64,000 nucleotides of DNA from assembly GCF_020982545.1 (NCBI RefSeq), contig NZ_JAJKLK010000003.1:1054001-1118000 (forward strand). Reading direction: 5' to 3'. Within the stretch, counting starts at the first letter, position 1. Each line of letters starts with the position of its first letter. The position numbers were made by a program, and so were the translations under genes. The notes beneath the pieces were generated by a model, which ran no database searches, had not been told where the DNA came from, and worked only from the letters and a program-made list of their open reading frames with translations. This DNA is from Streptomyces sp. MNU76 (GTDB taxonomy: Bacteria; Actinomycetota; Actinomycetes; Streptomycetales; Streptomycetaceae). Shown in pieces: positions 8,521 to 16,737 of this stretch.

Positions 8521-9531
8521 CTAGGAAGCCGAAGCGCGTACCTCCTCCAGCCGCACCGGGCGGCGCTCGGCCACCGACAGGGTCGCCGCCTCGGCGATCC
8601 AGCTGGCCTCCAGGGCGTCCGCGACCGTGCAGGGGGAGGTGCGGGTGCCGGCGACGACCTCGGTGAACGCGGTGAGTTCGGCGCGGTAGGCGGGGGCGAA
8701 GCGGTCCATGAAGAAGGTGTGCGGGGGACCGGCGGGGAACGTCACACCCGGCTCGGCGGAGCGCAGCGGGAGCTGGGTGTCGAGGCCGGCGGCGATGCTG
8801 TCCTTCATGCCGTGGACCTCCAGGCGGACGTCGTACCCCCGGGCGTTGTGACGGGTGTTGGAGATGACGCCGATGGTGCCGTCGTCGAAGGTGAGGAGCG
8901 CGGACGCCGTGTCGACGTCACCCGCCTCCTTGATGTACTCCGCCCCCTTGTTGGCGCCCGTCGCGTACACCTCGACGACCTCGCGGCCCGTCACCCAGCG
9001 CACCACGTCGAAGTCGTGCACCGCGCAGTCGCGGAAGATGCCGCCCGACACCGCGACATAGGCCGCCGGCGGCGGGGCGGGGTCGAGGGTGGTCGACCGT
9101 ACGGTGTGCAGCGCGCCCAGCTCGCCGCTGAGGACGGCCTCGCGGGCGGCCACACAGCCCGCGTCGAAGCGGCGGTTGAAGCCGATCTGCGCCTCGATGC
9201 CGCTCTCCCGCACGGCACGCAGCACGGTGAGGCTCTCCTCGACCGTCTTCGCCACCGGCTTCTCGCAGAACACCGGGATACCCGCCTCGACGGCGGCCAG
9301 GATCAGCCCCGGGTGCGCGTCGGTGGCGGCGGTGATCACGACACCGTCGATCCCCGAGGCGAATACCGCCTCGGGCGAATCGACCACGGTGGCGCCGAAC
9401 TTCTCGCCGGCCGCCAGCGCCGCGGCGGCCACCGGGTCGGAGACCACCAGCTGCTCCACGACGTCCAGTCCGGCGAGAGTCCCGGCGTGGAAGGCGCCGA
9501 TGCGGCCCAGCCCCAGGATGCCAATGCGCAT
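8521..9531 (-). CDS. Gfo/Idh/MocA-family dehydrogenase (inositol 2-dehydrogenase-like)
   Basis: The product has 336 residues, the normal length. The N-terminal Rossmann fold starts GILGLGRIGAFHAGTL (NAD-binding GxGxxG), followed by the family motif CEKPVA near residue 90. The C-terminal alpha/beta domain holds the substrate residues, including GGIFRDCAVHDFDVVRW, where the conserved His and Asp sit. ATG 9531 follows GAAAGGGA at suitable spacing. Closest families are myo-inositol, scyllo-inositol and related cyclitol or sugar dehydrogenases; the exact substrate cannot be read from sequence. It shares direction and probably a transcript with the SDR gene upstream, and a LacI-type repressor diverges from that SDR, so the unit is probably induced by its sugar or polyol. 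Confidence 0.88.
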   Translation of the reverse strand: MRIGILGLGRIGAFHAGTLAGLDVVEQLVVSDPVAAAALAAGEKFGATVVDSPEAVFASGIDGVVITAATDAHPGLILAAVEAGIPVFCEKPVAKTVEESLTVLRAVRESGIEAQIGFNRRFDAGCVAAREAVLSGELGALHTVRSTTLDPAPPPAAYVAVSGGIFRDCAVHDFDVVRWVTGREVVEVYATGANKGAEYIKEAGDVDTASALLTFDDGTIGVISNTRHNARGYDVRLEVHGMKDSIAAGLDTQLPLRSAEPGVTFPAGPPHTFFMDRFAPAYRAELTAFTEVVAGTRTSPCTVADALEASWIAEAATLSVAERRPVRLEEVRASAS

Positions 9532-9563
9532 GACGAGTGTCCCTTTCGAAAGTGCAGATCAAA

Positions 9564-9611
9564 CAGGTGGGAAGCAGGTGAGAGCAGGTGGGGAGCGGGT
9601 GGGGAGCGGGT
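9564..9611. repeat. Short degenerate tandem repeat (10-11 bp unit)
   Basis: About four and a half copies of CAGGTGGGGAG-like units lie between the SDR stop and the dehydrogenase start. The last copies read CGGGTGGGGAG. They are too short and variable to be a CRISPR array. A related GGGGAGAGCAAGTG motif is duplicated at 16782-16835. Confidence 0.6.
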
Positions 9612-10372
9612 CAGTCCGAGGCGCCCGGGACGCTCTGGTCCCAGTCGATCACCGAGCCGGTGACCACGCCGCTGCGGTCGGACAGGAGGAAGACCACGAA
9701 GTCGGCGATCTCGTCGACCTGGCCGAGCTTGCCCATCGGCAGGGCGGCGGCGGCCCGCTCCCGCCAGTCGTCGCCCGCGTCGTGGAACTCGCGCTGGATC
9801 GCGTCCTCGCCCTCGGTCTCCGTCCAGCCGATGTTGAGGTCGTTGATCCGGATCCGGTTCCAGCGGTGGGCGTGGGCGGCGTTGCGGGTGAGGCCCGCGA
9901 GGCCGGCCTTCGCGGCGGAGTAGGGGGCCAGGTTCGGCGGTCCACCGTGCGCGCAGTTGGAGCCGATGTTGACGATCGTGCCCGGCGCCGAGCGGCCCAC
10001 CAGGTGTTCGACCACGGCCTGCATGGCGAAGAAGGGGGCGCGCAGGTTGATCGCGATGTGTGCGTCGAACAGTTCGGGCGAGGTGTCGAGGAGCGAGCCG
10101 CGTGAGGTCAGGCCGGCCGCGTTCACGAGGCTGTCGACCCGCCCGTGCGCGGCGACGACCTGGTCCACGGCGCCGCGCACCTGCGCGGGGTCCGTCAGGT
10201 CGGCCCGCACGAAGGTGGCACCGGTGTCCGCCGCGAGCCGCTCGCCGACCTCGGCGCGGCGGCCCGTGAACGCGACGGTCGCGCCCTCGCGCAGGGCCGC
10301 GCGGACGACGCCCGCGCCGACGCCCTGGCTGCCGCCGTTGACGAGGACGACCTTGTCCTCCAGTAGTGCCAT
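9611..10372 (-). CDS. SDR-family oxidoreductase
   Basis: The product has 253 residues, a classical short-chain dehydrogenase: cofactor motif GGSQGVGAG in the TGxxxGxG position, the NAG-type motif as VNAAG, catalytic Ser in IVNIGSN, and YSAAK as the YxxxK catalytic pair. The start ATG 10372 is preceded by GGAAG. It is the first gene of a minus-strand pair with the Gfo/Idh/MocA dehydrogenase and is divergent from the LacI-type regulator. Together they suggest oxidation and re-reduction of a sugar or cyclitol. The substrate is not deducible. Confidence 0.85.
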   Translation of the reverse strand: MALLEDKVVLVNGGSQGVGAGVVRAALREGATVAFTGRRAEVGERLAADTGATFVRADLTDPAQVRGAVDQVVAAHGRVDSLVNAAGLTSRGSLLDTSPELFDAHIAINLRAPFFAMQAVVEHLVGRSAPGTIVNIGSNCAHGGPPNLAPYSAAKAGLAGLTRNAAHAHRWNRIRINDLNIGWTETEGEDAIQREFHDAGDDWRERAAAALPMGKLGQVDEIADFVVFLLSDRSGVVTGSVIDWDQSVPGASD

Positions 10373-10599
10373 CTGGGGGTGCTTCCTTTCGATCGGCTCG
10401 GGCGGTCCGTGCCAGGACCTGGGGCGGTTCCGGTCGCCTCGGTTTCGTACGGCCTTTCACAGCGCCCTCGCCTCTGCCAGTCTTGGGGCGCGGGGCCCCT
10501 CGTACAACCCGCAGCGGACCATCAAAAACCCATCATCCGAACCGCCGGCCCCCATCCGATTCACCGCCGGCTCCCCATCGAGATCCAGGACACACCCCC

Positions 10600-11640
10600 A
10601 TGGCGCACCCCTACACGATCCGTGAGATCGCGCGGCAGGCCGGGCTCAGCCAGGCCACGGTCGACCGGGTCCTCAACGGCCGGGGAGGGGTGCGCGAGAG
10701 CACCGCCCGTGAGGTCCACCAGGCCGTGCGGGACCTGGACCGGCAGCGGACGCAGGTGCGCATCGGCGGCCGTACGTTCATGGTCGACATCGTGATGCAG
10801 ACCCCGGACCGGTTCTCCACGGCGGTCCGTGAGGCGTTGGAGGCCGAGCTGCCGTCCCTGCACCCGGCGGTCGTGCGCTCCCGTTTCCACTTCCGGGAGA
10901 CGGGGTCGGCCTCGGAGATGGTGCGGGTGCTCGACCGGATCGGGCGGCGCGGCTCGCAGGGCGTGATCCTCAAGGCGCCGGACGTACCGGAGGTCACCGC
11001 CGCCGTCGAACGTCTGGTCGCGGCCGGGATCCCGGTGGTCACCTTCGTGACCGACCTGCCGAGCAGCCCGCGCGGCGCGTACGTCGGCATAGACAACCGG
11101 GCCGCCGGGGCGACCGCCGCGTATCTGCTGCGGCAGTGGCTCGGCGACCGGCCGGGCGCCGTGCTGGTGACGCTCAGCCGCAGCTTCTACCGCAACGAGG
11201 AGGAGCGCGAGATGGGGTTCCGCGGGGTGATGCGGGCGGTCGCGCCGCGACGGGCCCTGGTGGAGGTCACCGACAGCGACGGCCTCGACGCGACCCAGCG
11301 GGACCTCGTCCTCGACGCGCTGGAGCGGGAGCCGGGGATCGCCGCCGTCTACTCCATCGGCGGCGGCAACACCGCGACGCTCGACGCCTTCGCCGCGCTC
11401 GGCCGTGAGCCGCACGTCTTCGTCGCCCACGACCTCGACCACGACAACACCCGGCTGCTGCGCGAGCACCGGCTCTCCGCCGTGCTCCACCACGACCTCC
11501 GCCAGGACGTCCGCCGCGCCTGCCAGGTGATCATGCGCGCCCACCAGGCCCTGCCCGACGAGGGGCCGTTCCTTCCCTCGGCGATCCAGGTGGTGACGCC
11601 GTACAACATGCCGCCCGGGGCCGGCGCGGTCACCGGTTAG
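10600..11640 (+). CDS. LacI-family transcriptional regulator
   Basis: The product has 346 residues. Helix-turn-helix and hinge lie at residues 1-60 (YTIREIARQAGLSQATVDRV, then LNGRGGVRESTAREV), followed by a periplasmic-binding-protein-like sugar domain. ATG 10600 is chosen because AGGA lies about nine bases upstream and the HTH starts right after it; longer in-frame starts upstream give no family sequence. The hinge variant with TVDRVLNGR and the type-I substrate domain (VPEVTAAVERLVAAGIPVVT) resemble regulators fused to ribose/inositol-type receptor domains. It diverges from the SDR/dehydrogenase pair and probably represses it in the absence of a sugar inducer. Confidence 0.88.
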   Translation: MAHPYTIREIARQAGLSQATVDRVLNGRGGVRESTAREVHQAVRDLDRQRTQVRIGGRTFMVDIVMQTPDRFSTAVREALEAELPSLHPAVVRSRFHFRETGSASEMVRVLDRIGRRGSQGVILKAPDVPEVTAAVERLVAAGIPVVTFVTDLPSSPRGAYVGIDNRAAGATAAYLLRQWLGDRPGAVLVTLSRSFYRNEEEREMGFRGVMRAVAPRRALVEVTDSDGLDATQRDLVLDALEREPGIAAVYSIGGGNTATLDAFAALGREPHVFVAHDLDHDNTRLLREHRLSAVLHHDLRQDVRRACQVIMRAHQALPDEGPFLPSAIQVVTPYNMPPGAGAVTG

Positions 11641-11722
11641 CGCGGCCGGCCGCGCGACGAGCCGACGCCCCGGCCGCTCCTGCGGCTCCTCGGCTTCAGC
11701 GGCCCCGGTGGCTCCTGCGGCC

Positions 11723-12880
11723 TCAGCGGCTCAGGCTGCGGCTGATGACCAGGCGTTGGATCTGGTTGGTGCCCTCGAATATCTGCATGATCTTCGCCTC
11801 CCGCATGTAGCGCTCCACCGGGAAGTCGCGGGTGTAGCCGTAGCCGCCGAGCACCTGGACCGCGTCGGTGGTGACCTTCATGGCGGCGTCGGTGGCGATG
11901 AGCTTGGCGACGCTCGCCTGTCGTCCGAAGGGGAGACCGGCGTCGCGGCGTCGGGCCGCGTCCAGGTAGGTGGCGCGCGCGGAGTCGACGGCGGCGGCCA
12001 TGTCGGCGAGCAGGAACGCCAGGCCCTGGTGGTCGATGATCTTCCGGCCGAACGTGGTGCGCTCGCCGGCGTAGTCGACGGCGGCGTCCAGGGCGGCCTG
12101 CGCGAGACCGGTGGCGCAGGCGGCGATCCCCAGGCGGCCGGAGTCGAGGGCGCTGAACGCGATCTGCAGGCCCTGCCCCTCGGCGCCGATCAGCCGGTCG
12201 GCCTCCAGCAGCGCTCCGTCCCAGTAGGCGGAGGTGGTCGGGATGCCCTGCAGGCCCATCTTCCGCTCCGGCACGCCGAAGGACAGGCCCTCGGCGGAAC
12301 CGGGGGCGAGAAAGCAGGAGATGCCGCCGGCTCCGGGCCCGGCGTCGGCTCCGGGAGCGACACGGGCGAACAGCGCGTAGAAGTCGGCCTTCCCACCGTG
12401 GGTGATCCAGGCCTTGGTGCCGGTGACGCGGTAGCCGGCGTCGGTGCGTTCCGCCTTGCAGGCGAGGGCCGCGGCGTCGGAGCCGGCCTGCGGTTCGGAG
12501 AGGCTGTAACCGCCGACCAGTTCGCCGCCCAGCATGTCCGGCAGCCAGCGCTGCTTCTGGGCCTCGGTGCCGAAGGCGTTCAGCGGGTGGCAGGCCAGGG
12601 TGTGCACGCTGGTGGCCACGGCGACGGCCGCCCACCGGGCCGCCAGTTCCTCCAGGACCTGGAGGTAGACCTCGTACGGCTGGGAGCCGCCGCCGTACTC
12701 CTCCGGATACGGCAGGCCGAGCAGTCCGGCTTTGCTCAGGATGGCGAACAGGCCCTCGGGGTACTCCTCGGTGCTTTCGTGCCGCTCGACCCGAGTGGCG
12801 AGCTCGCGGTCGGCGAGGTCGCGGACGAGCGCGATCAGATCTTCCGCTTCCTCGGTGGGCAGCATGCGGTCGACGGCCAT
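11723..12880 (-). CDS. Acyl-CoA dehydrogenase
   Basis: The product has 385 residues, the usual length. FAD-binding signatures are GYSLSEPQAGSDAAAL and, in the C-terminal helical domain, QVLGGYGYTRDFPVERYMR and IFEGTNQIQRLVI. The catalytic base region falls in the last motif (position Glu of IFEGT). I choose ATG 12880 because GGAG lies six bases upstream. The in-frame TTG at 12916 would put the operator repeats inside the gene. It oxidises an acyl-CoA to the enoyl-CoA with electron transfer to ETF; chain specificity is unknown. It is divergent from a TetR gene with CGGTACTTCA repeats between them, so it is probably repressed by that TetR. Confidence 0.9.
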   Translation of the reverse strand: MAVDRMLPTEEAEDLIALVRDLADRELATRVERHESTEEYPEGLFAILSKAGLLGLPYPEEYGGGSQPYEVYLQVLEELAARWAAVAVATSVHTLACHPLNAFGTEAQKQRWLPDMLGGELVGGYSLSEPQAGSDAAALACKAERTDAGYRVTGTKAWITHGGKADFYALFARVAPGADAGPGAGGISCFLAPGSAEGLSFGVPERKMGLQGIPTTSAYWDGALLEADRLIGAEGQGLQIAFSALDSGRLGIAACATGLAQAALDAAVDYAGERTTFGRKIIDHQGLAFLLADMAAAVDSARATYLDAARRRDAGLPFGRQASVAKLIATDAAMKVTTDAVQVLGGYGYTRDFPVERYMREAKIMQIFEGTNQIQRLVISRSLSR

Positions 12881-12905
12881 GTCGAACTCCATCCGATTCG
12901 CGAAG

Positions 12906-12933
12906 CGGTACTTCAACCGGTACTTCAGTACCG
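12906..12933. promoter_or_regulatory. Probable TetR operator for the acyl-CoA dehydrogenase/TetR pair
   Basis: CGGTACTTCA occurs at 12906-12915 and 12918-12927. The second copy continues into AGTACCG to form an inverted repeat (CGGTACT-TC-AGTACCG, 12918-12933). It lies between the divergent dehydrogenase and TetR genes. Confidence 0.55.
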
Positions 12934-12989
12934 TTTAGCGTAGCGCATGGAGCTCATGGAGCGCATGGTCGCCCTGGGATACTGATCGA

Positions 12990-13598
12990 ATGACTGAGAC
13001 CTCAGCCGCGGGCGCCCCGAAGCTGACCGGGCGCGGCGCGGCCCGCCGGTCGGAGCTGTTCGAGGATCTGGTGGCCCTGCTGATCGCCGAGGGCTTCGCT
13101 CAGTTCACGCTGGACGACCTCGCCGCCCGGCTGCGCTGCTCCAAGCGCACGCTGTACGGGCTGGCCGGCAGCAAGGAGCAGCTCGTCCGCACCGTCGTGG
13201 TGCACTTCTTCCGGGGCGCCACCGCGCGGGTGGAGGCCGCGCTGGAGGCCGAGCCCGATCCCGCCGGACGGCTGGCCGCCTACCTGGGCGCGGTCGCCGC
13301 CGAACTCGCGCCCGTCTCGCCGACCTTCTTCGACGACGTGGCCGCGTTCGAACCCGCGGCCGAGGTGTACGAGCGCAATACCCGCGCCGCGGCCGCCCGG
13401 GTCCAGCAGCTGATCGACGAGGGCGTGGCGGCCGGTGTGTTCCGCGAGGTCCATGTGCCCTTCGCCGCCGAGGTCATCACCTCGGTGATGGTCCGCATCC
13501 AGCAGCGCCAGGTGGTCGCGGCGACGGGCCTGGACGACGCCGGCGCCTACGCCCACCTCGCCGACCTGCTCCTGCGGGGCCTCACCCGGACCTCCTAG
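12990..13598 (+). CDS. TetR-family transcriptional regulator
   Basis: The product has 202 residues. The N-terminal HTH is FTLDDLAARLRCSKRTLYGL, with the typical KEQLV following. The C-terminal half is a helical ligand domain. A GATACT box six bases ahead of ATG 12990 suggests a leaderless transcript. It faces away from the acyl-CoA dehydrogenase gene and probably senses an acyl-CoA or fatty acid. Its stop codon overlaps the opposite-strand end of an AraC remnant. Confidence 0.85.
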   Translation: MTETSAAGAPKLTGRGAARRSELFEDLVALLIAEGFAQFTLDDLAARLRCSKRTLYGLAGSKEQLVRTVVVHFFRGATARVEAALEAEPDPAGRLAAYLGAVAAELAPVSPTFFDDVAAFEPAAEVYERNTRAAAARVQQLIDEGVAAGVFREVHVPFAAEVITSVMVRIQQRQVVAATGLDDAGAYAHLADLLLRGLTRTS

Positions 13599-13757
13599 GA
13601 CACGGCGGGCGCCTCAACCGCGGTGGGGGCCTCCGTCCGTGCCCGGAACGTGCGTCGGTACGTCAGCGGTGACACCCCGATGGCCGCGTGCAGATGCTGC
13701 CGCAGCGTCGTGCCGGTGGCGAAGCCGACGTGGCCCGCGATCTCGCCCGTCGACCGT
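13595..13757 (-). pseudogene. 3' remnant of an AraC/GlxA-type regulator
   Basis: The minus strand encodes TGEIAGHVGFATGTTLRQHL, then AAIGVSPLTYRRTFR and a short tail to a stop at 13595. This is the second HTH of AraC/GlxA-type regulators with their usual C-terminus. Everything upstream is missing. At about 13757 the sequence turns into the plus-strand quinone oxidoreductase remnant, so the 5' ends of two divergent genes were lost together. Confidence 0.7.
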
Positions 13758-14246
13758 CGACCACGTTCAGACGGGCGCCCTGCCGCCGGCCGCGCTCACC
13801 GCGTACCAGGCGCTCGTCGACACCGCCGACGTACGGCCGACGCGGGCCCGCACGAGTTCCTGCGGGACCTGGGGGCCGACGAGCTGATCGACGACCGGAG
13901 CACGGACTTCGCCGAGGCGGTACGGACGTGGACGTCGTGCTGGACACCCTCGCGGGGGACGTCCGCACCCGTTCCCTGGATGTGCTGCGTACGGGCGGCA
14001 CCCTCGTCTCGATCCTGCCGGTCGGGGGGGGAGGACGCCCAGAAGGCCGCCGCTCCGGGCGTACGGCTGGAGAAACTGCTGGTCGAAGCCGACCAGGGGG
14101 TATGCGGGCCATCGCCGGACTCGTCGAGGAAGGCAGGCTGCGGGCCCATGTCGACGCGACCTTCCCCCTCGCCGAGGCGGCCGAGGCGCACGCGCTGGGG
14201 GGAGACCGACCGGACGACCTGCAAGATCGTCCTCGCGGTCCGCTGA
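13757..14246 (+). pseudogene. Decayed zinc-type quinone oxidoreductase (MDR family)
   Basis: Fragments of one MDR/quinone-reductase protein appear in order but in alternating frames: GALPPAALTAYQALVDTADV, then HEFLRDLGADELIDDRSTDF, then DVDVVLDTLAGDV..LDVLRTGGTLVSILPV, then GVRLEKLLVEADQ, then MRAIAGLVEEGRLRAHVDAT and finally a KIVLAVR-type C-terminus ending at 14246. The NADPH-binding glycine loop is missing. Frame changes coincide with G runs near 14031, 14097 and 14200. AraC/GlxA genes often flank such reductases, which fits the opposite remnant at 13595-13757. Confidence 0.75.
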
Positions 14247-14269
14247 ATCTTCGAAGCGCCGGGGACGGG

Positions 14270-15082
14270 TCAGCTCGTGACGAGTTCGGCCGCCCGGCGC
14301 TCGACGGAAGTCTCCATGGCCATGGCCACCGTCTGGTTCACGGTCACCGTGGCCAACGGCTCACCGAGGCCCTCACGGTTGCGGAACAGCCAGACGACGT
14401 CCCGCCCGAACGACCAGAGCAGCGAGCCCAGTGCCAGCGCGACCAGGCCGAAGCCCGCCGCGTACGGCAGCAGACCGGAGGCGGCGACCAGCAGGAACAC
14501 ACCCTGGACGGCGGCGACGGTCTTGCGGGCCATGCTGTGCGGCAGCGAGTTGTTCAGCCACGGGGCGACCTTGGCGGCGGCCACGAACACGTACCGCATG
14601 AGGCCGATCAGCAGCACCCACGGGCCCATCGACATGGAGACGTACACACTCAGCACCAGGATCAGGAACGCGTCGACCTCCATGTCGAAGCGGGCGCCCA
14701 GCGCGGTCGACGTCCCCGTCCGGCGGGCCACCTTGCCGTCGACGCCGTCGAGGATCAGCGCGACGGCCGTCAGACCGACGAAGAGCGAGACGGGCGGCGA
14801 GCTCTGGAAGGAGTCGGCGACCAGCGCGGTGACGGCGCCGACGAGTACCGCCCGCCCGAGCGTGACGCGGTTGGCGGGGCCGAAGGTACGGGTCCGGGTG
14901 CGCAGCAGGGCGCGGTTGAGGACCGCCCAGGTGGCGAGCCCGAAGGCCAGCCCGGTCAGCCACCCCGCCGGGCCCAGTCCGATCGCCGTGCCCAGGAAGG
15001 CGAGGAGCAGCACCTGGGCGCCCGCGCCCACCGTCGTCTCCGAGAGCAACAGCCGGCCGTCGTATGTGTTGATCAGGGCCAC
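14270..15082 (-). CDS. CDP-alcohol phosphatidyltransferase family protein
   Basis: The product has 270 residues with about six membrane helices. The family signature D-x2-DG-x2-AR-x8-G-x3-D-x3-D is complete (LDGVDGKVARRTG, then ALGARFDMEVDAF). These integral membrane enzymes transfer a phospho-alcohol moiety from a CDP-alcohol to an acceptor (another alcohol) with metal bound by the aspartates. Substrates are not predictable. It is divergent from the MDR dehydrogenase that begins the pterin-like cluster and may belong to the same pathway; conserved placement in related genomes would be the test. Confidence 0.88.
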   Translation of the reverse strand: MALINTYDGRLLLSETTVGAGAQVLLLAFLGTAIGLGPAGWLTGLAFGLATWAVLNRALLRTRTRTFGPANRVTLGRAVLVGAVTALVADSFQSSPPVSLFVGLTAVALILDGVDGKVARRTGTSTALGARFDMEVDAFLILVLSVYVSMSMGPWVLLIGLMRYVFVAAAKVAPWLNNSLPHSMARKTVAAVQGVFLLVAASGLLPYAAGFGLVALALGSLLWSFGRDVVWLFRNREGLGEPLATVTVNQTVAMAMETSVERRAAELVTS

Positions 15083-15188
15083 CGCATACCTTCCGAACGT
15101 GTGACAAGTGGATCATCGCCGCGTACCGTGTCCGCGACTCCCACCGCTGCGTACGTGGCGAACCGCTCGACCGTTCACGGAGACGCAC

Positions 15189-16169
15189 ATGAAACCGACA
15201 GCAAATGCCTTCTGGCTACGCTCACCCGGCCACGGCGAGATCCGTGAGGAGGCCCTCGCCGCACCCGCCGACGGCGAGGTCCTGGTCCGCGCGCTGTACT
15301 CAGGAGTCAGCCGGGGCACCGAGACGCTCGTGTTCCACGGCCGAGTGCCCGAGAACCAGCGCGCGACCATGCGCGCGCCCTTCCAGGAGGGCGACTTTCC
15401 CGCCCCCGTGAAGTACGGCTACCTCAGCGTCGGTCGGGTGGAAGAGGGGCCCGACGCACTGGTCGGCCGGACCGTCTTCTGCCTGTATCCGCACCAGAGC
15501 CGCTACGTCGTTCCCGTGAGCGCCGTCACCGTCGTGCCGGAGACCGTCCCGGCGGCGCGCGCCGTCCTGGCCGGGACCGTGGAGACCGCCGTCAACGCCC
15601 TGTGGGACGCCACGCCCCTGATCGGGGACCGGATCGCCGTCGTCGGCGGTGGCATGGTCGGCTGCTCGGTCGCCGCGCTCCTCGCGCGCTACCCGGGCGT
15701 GCGCGTCCAGCTCGTCGACGCGGACCCGGCGCGAGCCGACATCGCCCGCGCCCTCGGCGTCGACTTCGCCCTGCCCGACGAGGCACTGGGCGAGTGCGAC
15801 CTCGTCGTACACGCCAGCGCCAGCGAACAGGGCCTCGTACGCTCCCTCGAACTCCTCGCCGCCGAGGGCACGGTCATCGAGCTGAGTTGGTACGGCGACC
15901 GCCGGATCGCGCTGCCGCTCGGCGAGGCCTTTCACTCGCGCCGGCTCACCATCCGCAGCAGCCAGGTGGGAACCGTCTCCCCGGCGGCCCGCGTCGGACG
16001 GACGTACGCGGACCGGCTGGCGCTCGCCCTCGAACTCCTCGCCGACGCCCGCTTCGACGCCCTCGTCACCGGGGAGTGCGCCTTCGAGGAACTCCCCGAG
16101 GTCATGCCGAAGCTGGCAAGCGGAGAACTCCCGGGGATGTGCCACCGGGTGCGCTACGACGCCCAGTGA
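15189..16169 (+). CDS. MDR-family (zinc-type alcohol) dehydrogenase-like oxidoreductase
   Basis: The product has 326 residues, shorter than classical zinc alcohol dehydrogenases. A GroES-like N-terminal half (GEVLVRALYSGVSRGTETLV) is followed by a Rossmann domain with VVGGGMVGCSVAALLAR. The catalytic-zinc Cys of standard members (ALCGTD-type) is replaced by the SGVSRGTE pattern, so it is an MDR without the canonical zinc site. ATG 15189 has GGAG six bases upstream. It precedes the PTPS-like gene on the same strand by ~170 bases. A redox step in the neighbouring pathway is inferred, not shown. Confidence 0.8.
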   Translation: MKPTANAFWLRSPGHGEIREEALAAPADGEVLVRALYSGVSRGTETLVFHGRVPENQRATMRAPFQEGDFPAPVKYGYLSVGRVEEGPDALVGRTVFCLYPHQSRYVVPVSAVTVVPETVPAARAVLAGTVETAVNALWDATPLIGDRIAVVGGGMVGCSVAALLARYPGVRVQLVDADPARADIARALGVDFALPDEALGECDLVVHASASEQGLVRSLELLAAEGTVIELSWYGDRRIALPLGEAFHSRRLTIRSSQVGTVSPAARVGRTYADRLALALELLADARFDALVTGECAFEELPEVMPKLASGELPGMCHRVRYDAQ

Positions 16170-16338
16170 GCCGTTGAGCTTGGTGTTACGGTTCGCCCCA
16201 CCCGCCCCTGAACTGCCCGAACGGAACGCTGACCTCCGAAGAAACCGGAAAGCTCGGCTGAACAACGGGTAGGGAGCAGCCGTACTACACGGCATGCCCC
16301 GGCCCGGGGGTAGACGTACCGCACTGGAGGGTCGTCCG

Positions 16339-16737
16339 TTGTTCAGCATCACCGTTCGCGATCACATCATGATCGCCCACAGCTTCCGCGGGGAGGTCTT
16401 CGGACCCGCGCAGCGCCTGCACGGCGCCACGTTCCTCGTGGACGCCACCTTCCGGCGCGCCGAACTGGACGACGACAACATCGTCGTTGACATCGGGCTG
16501 GCCACCCAGGAGCTCGGTGCCGTGGTGAGCGAGTTGAACTACCGCAACCTCGACAACGAGCCCGACTTCGCCAACACCAACACCTCCACGGAGTTCCTGG
16601 CCAAGGTGATCGCCGACCGCCTCGCCGAGCGGATCCACAAGGGCGCCCTCGGGGAGAACGCCAGGGGCATCGCGGGCCTCTCGGTCACCCTGCACGAGTC
16701 GCACATCGCCTGGGCGAGTTACGAGCGTGCCCTGTGA
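16339..16737 (+). CDS. 6-pyruvoyl-tetrahydropterin synthase/QueD homologue with altered active site
   Basis: The product has 132 residues from TTG 16339, which has GGAGGG seven bases upstream. The fold is PTPS/QueD-like. His14 (MIAHSF) and His28 (RLHG) keep two of the three zinc ligands, but the third position is Ala30 (LHGATF instead of LHGH). The region that usually carries the catalytic Cys reads VFGPAQ. The pterin-anchoring Glu near the C-terminus is kept ([12 protein letters not shown]). The best match known to me is S. coelicolor SCO6650, whose structure was solved as a PTPS homologue. It therefore probably binds a pterin-like or deazapurine-like ligand but is unlikely to be an ordinary PTPS or QueD. 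Its stop overlaps the glycosyltransferase start. Confidence 0.85.
   Translation: MFSITVRDHIMIAHSFRGEVFGPAQRLHGATFLVDATFRRAELDDDNIVVDIGLATQELGAVVSELNYRNLDNEPDFANTNTSTEFLAKVIADRLAERIHKGALGENARGIAGLSVTLHESHIAWASYERAL

Noticed and set aside
9564..9611. Possible CRISPR-like array
   Set aside because: Units are 10-11 bases without spacers; a simple tandem repeat.
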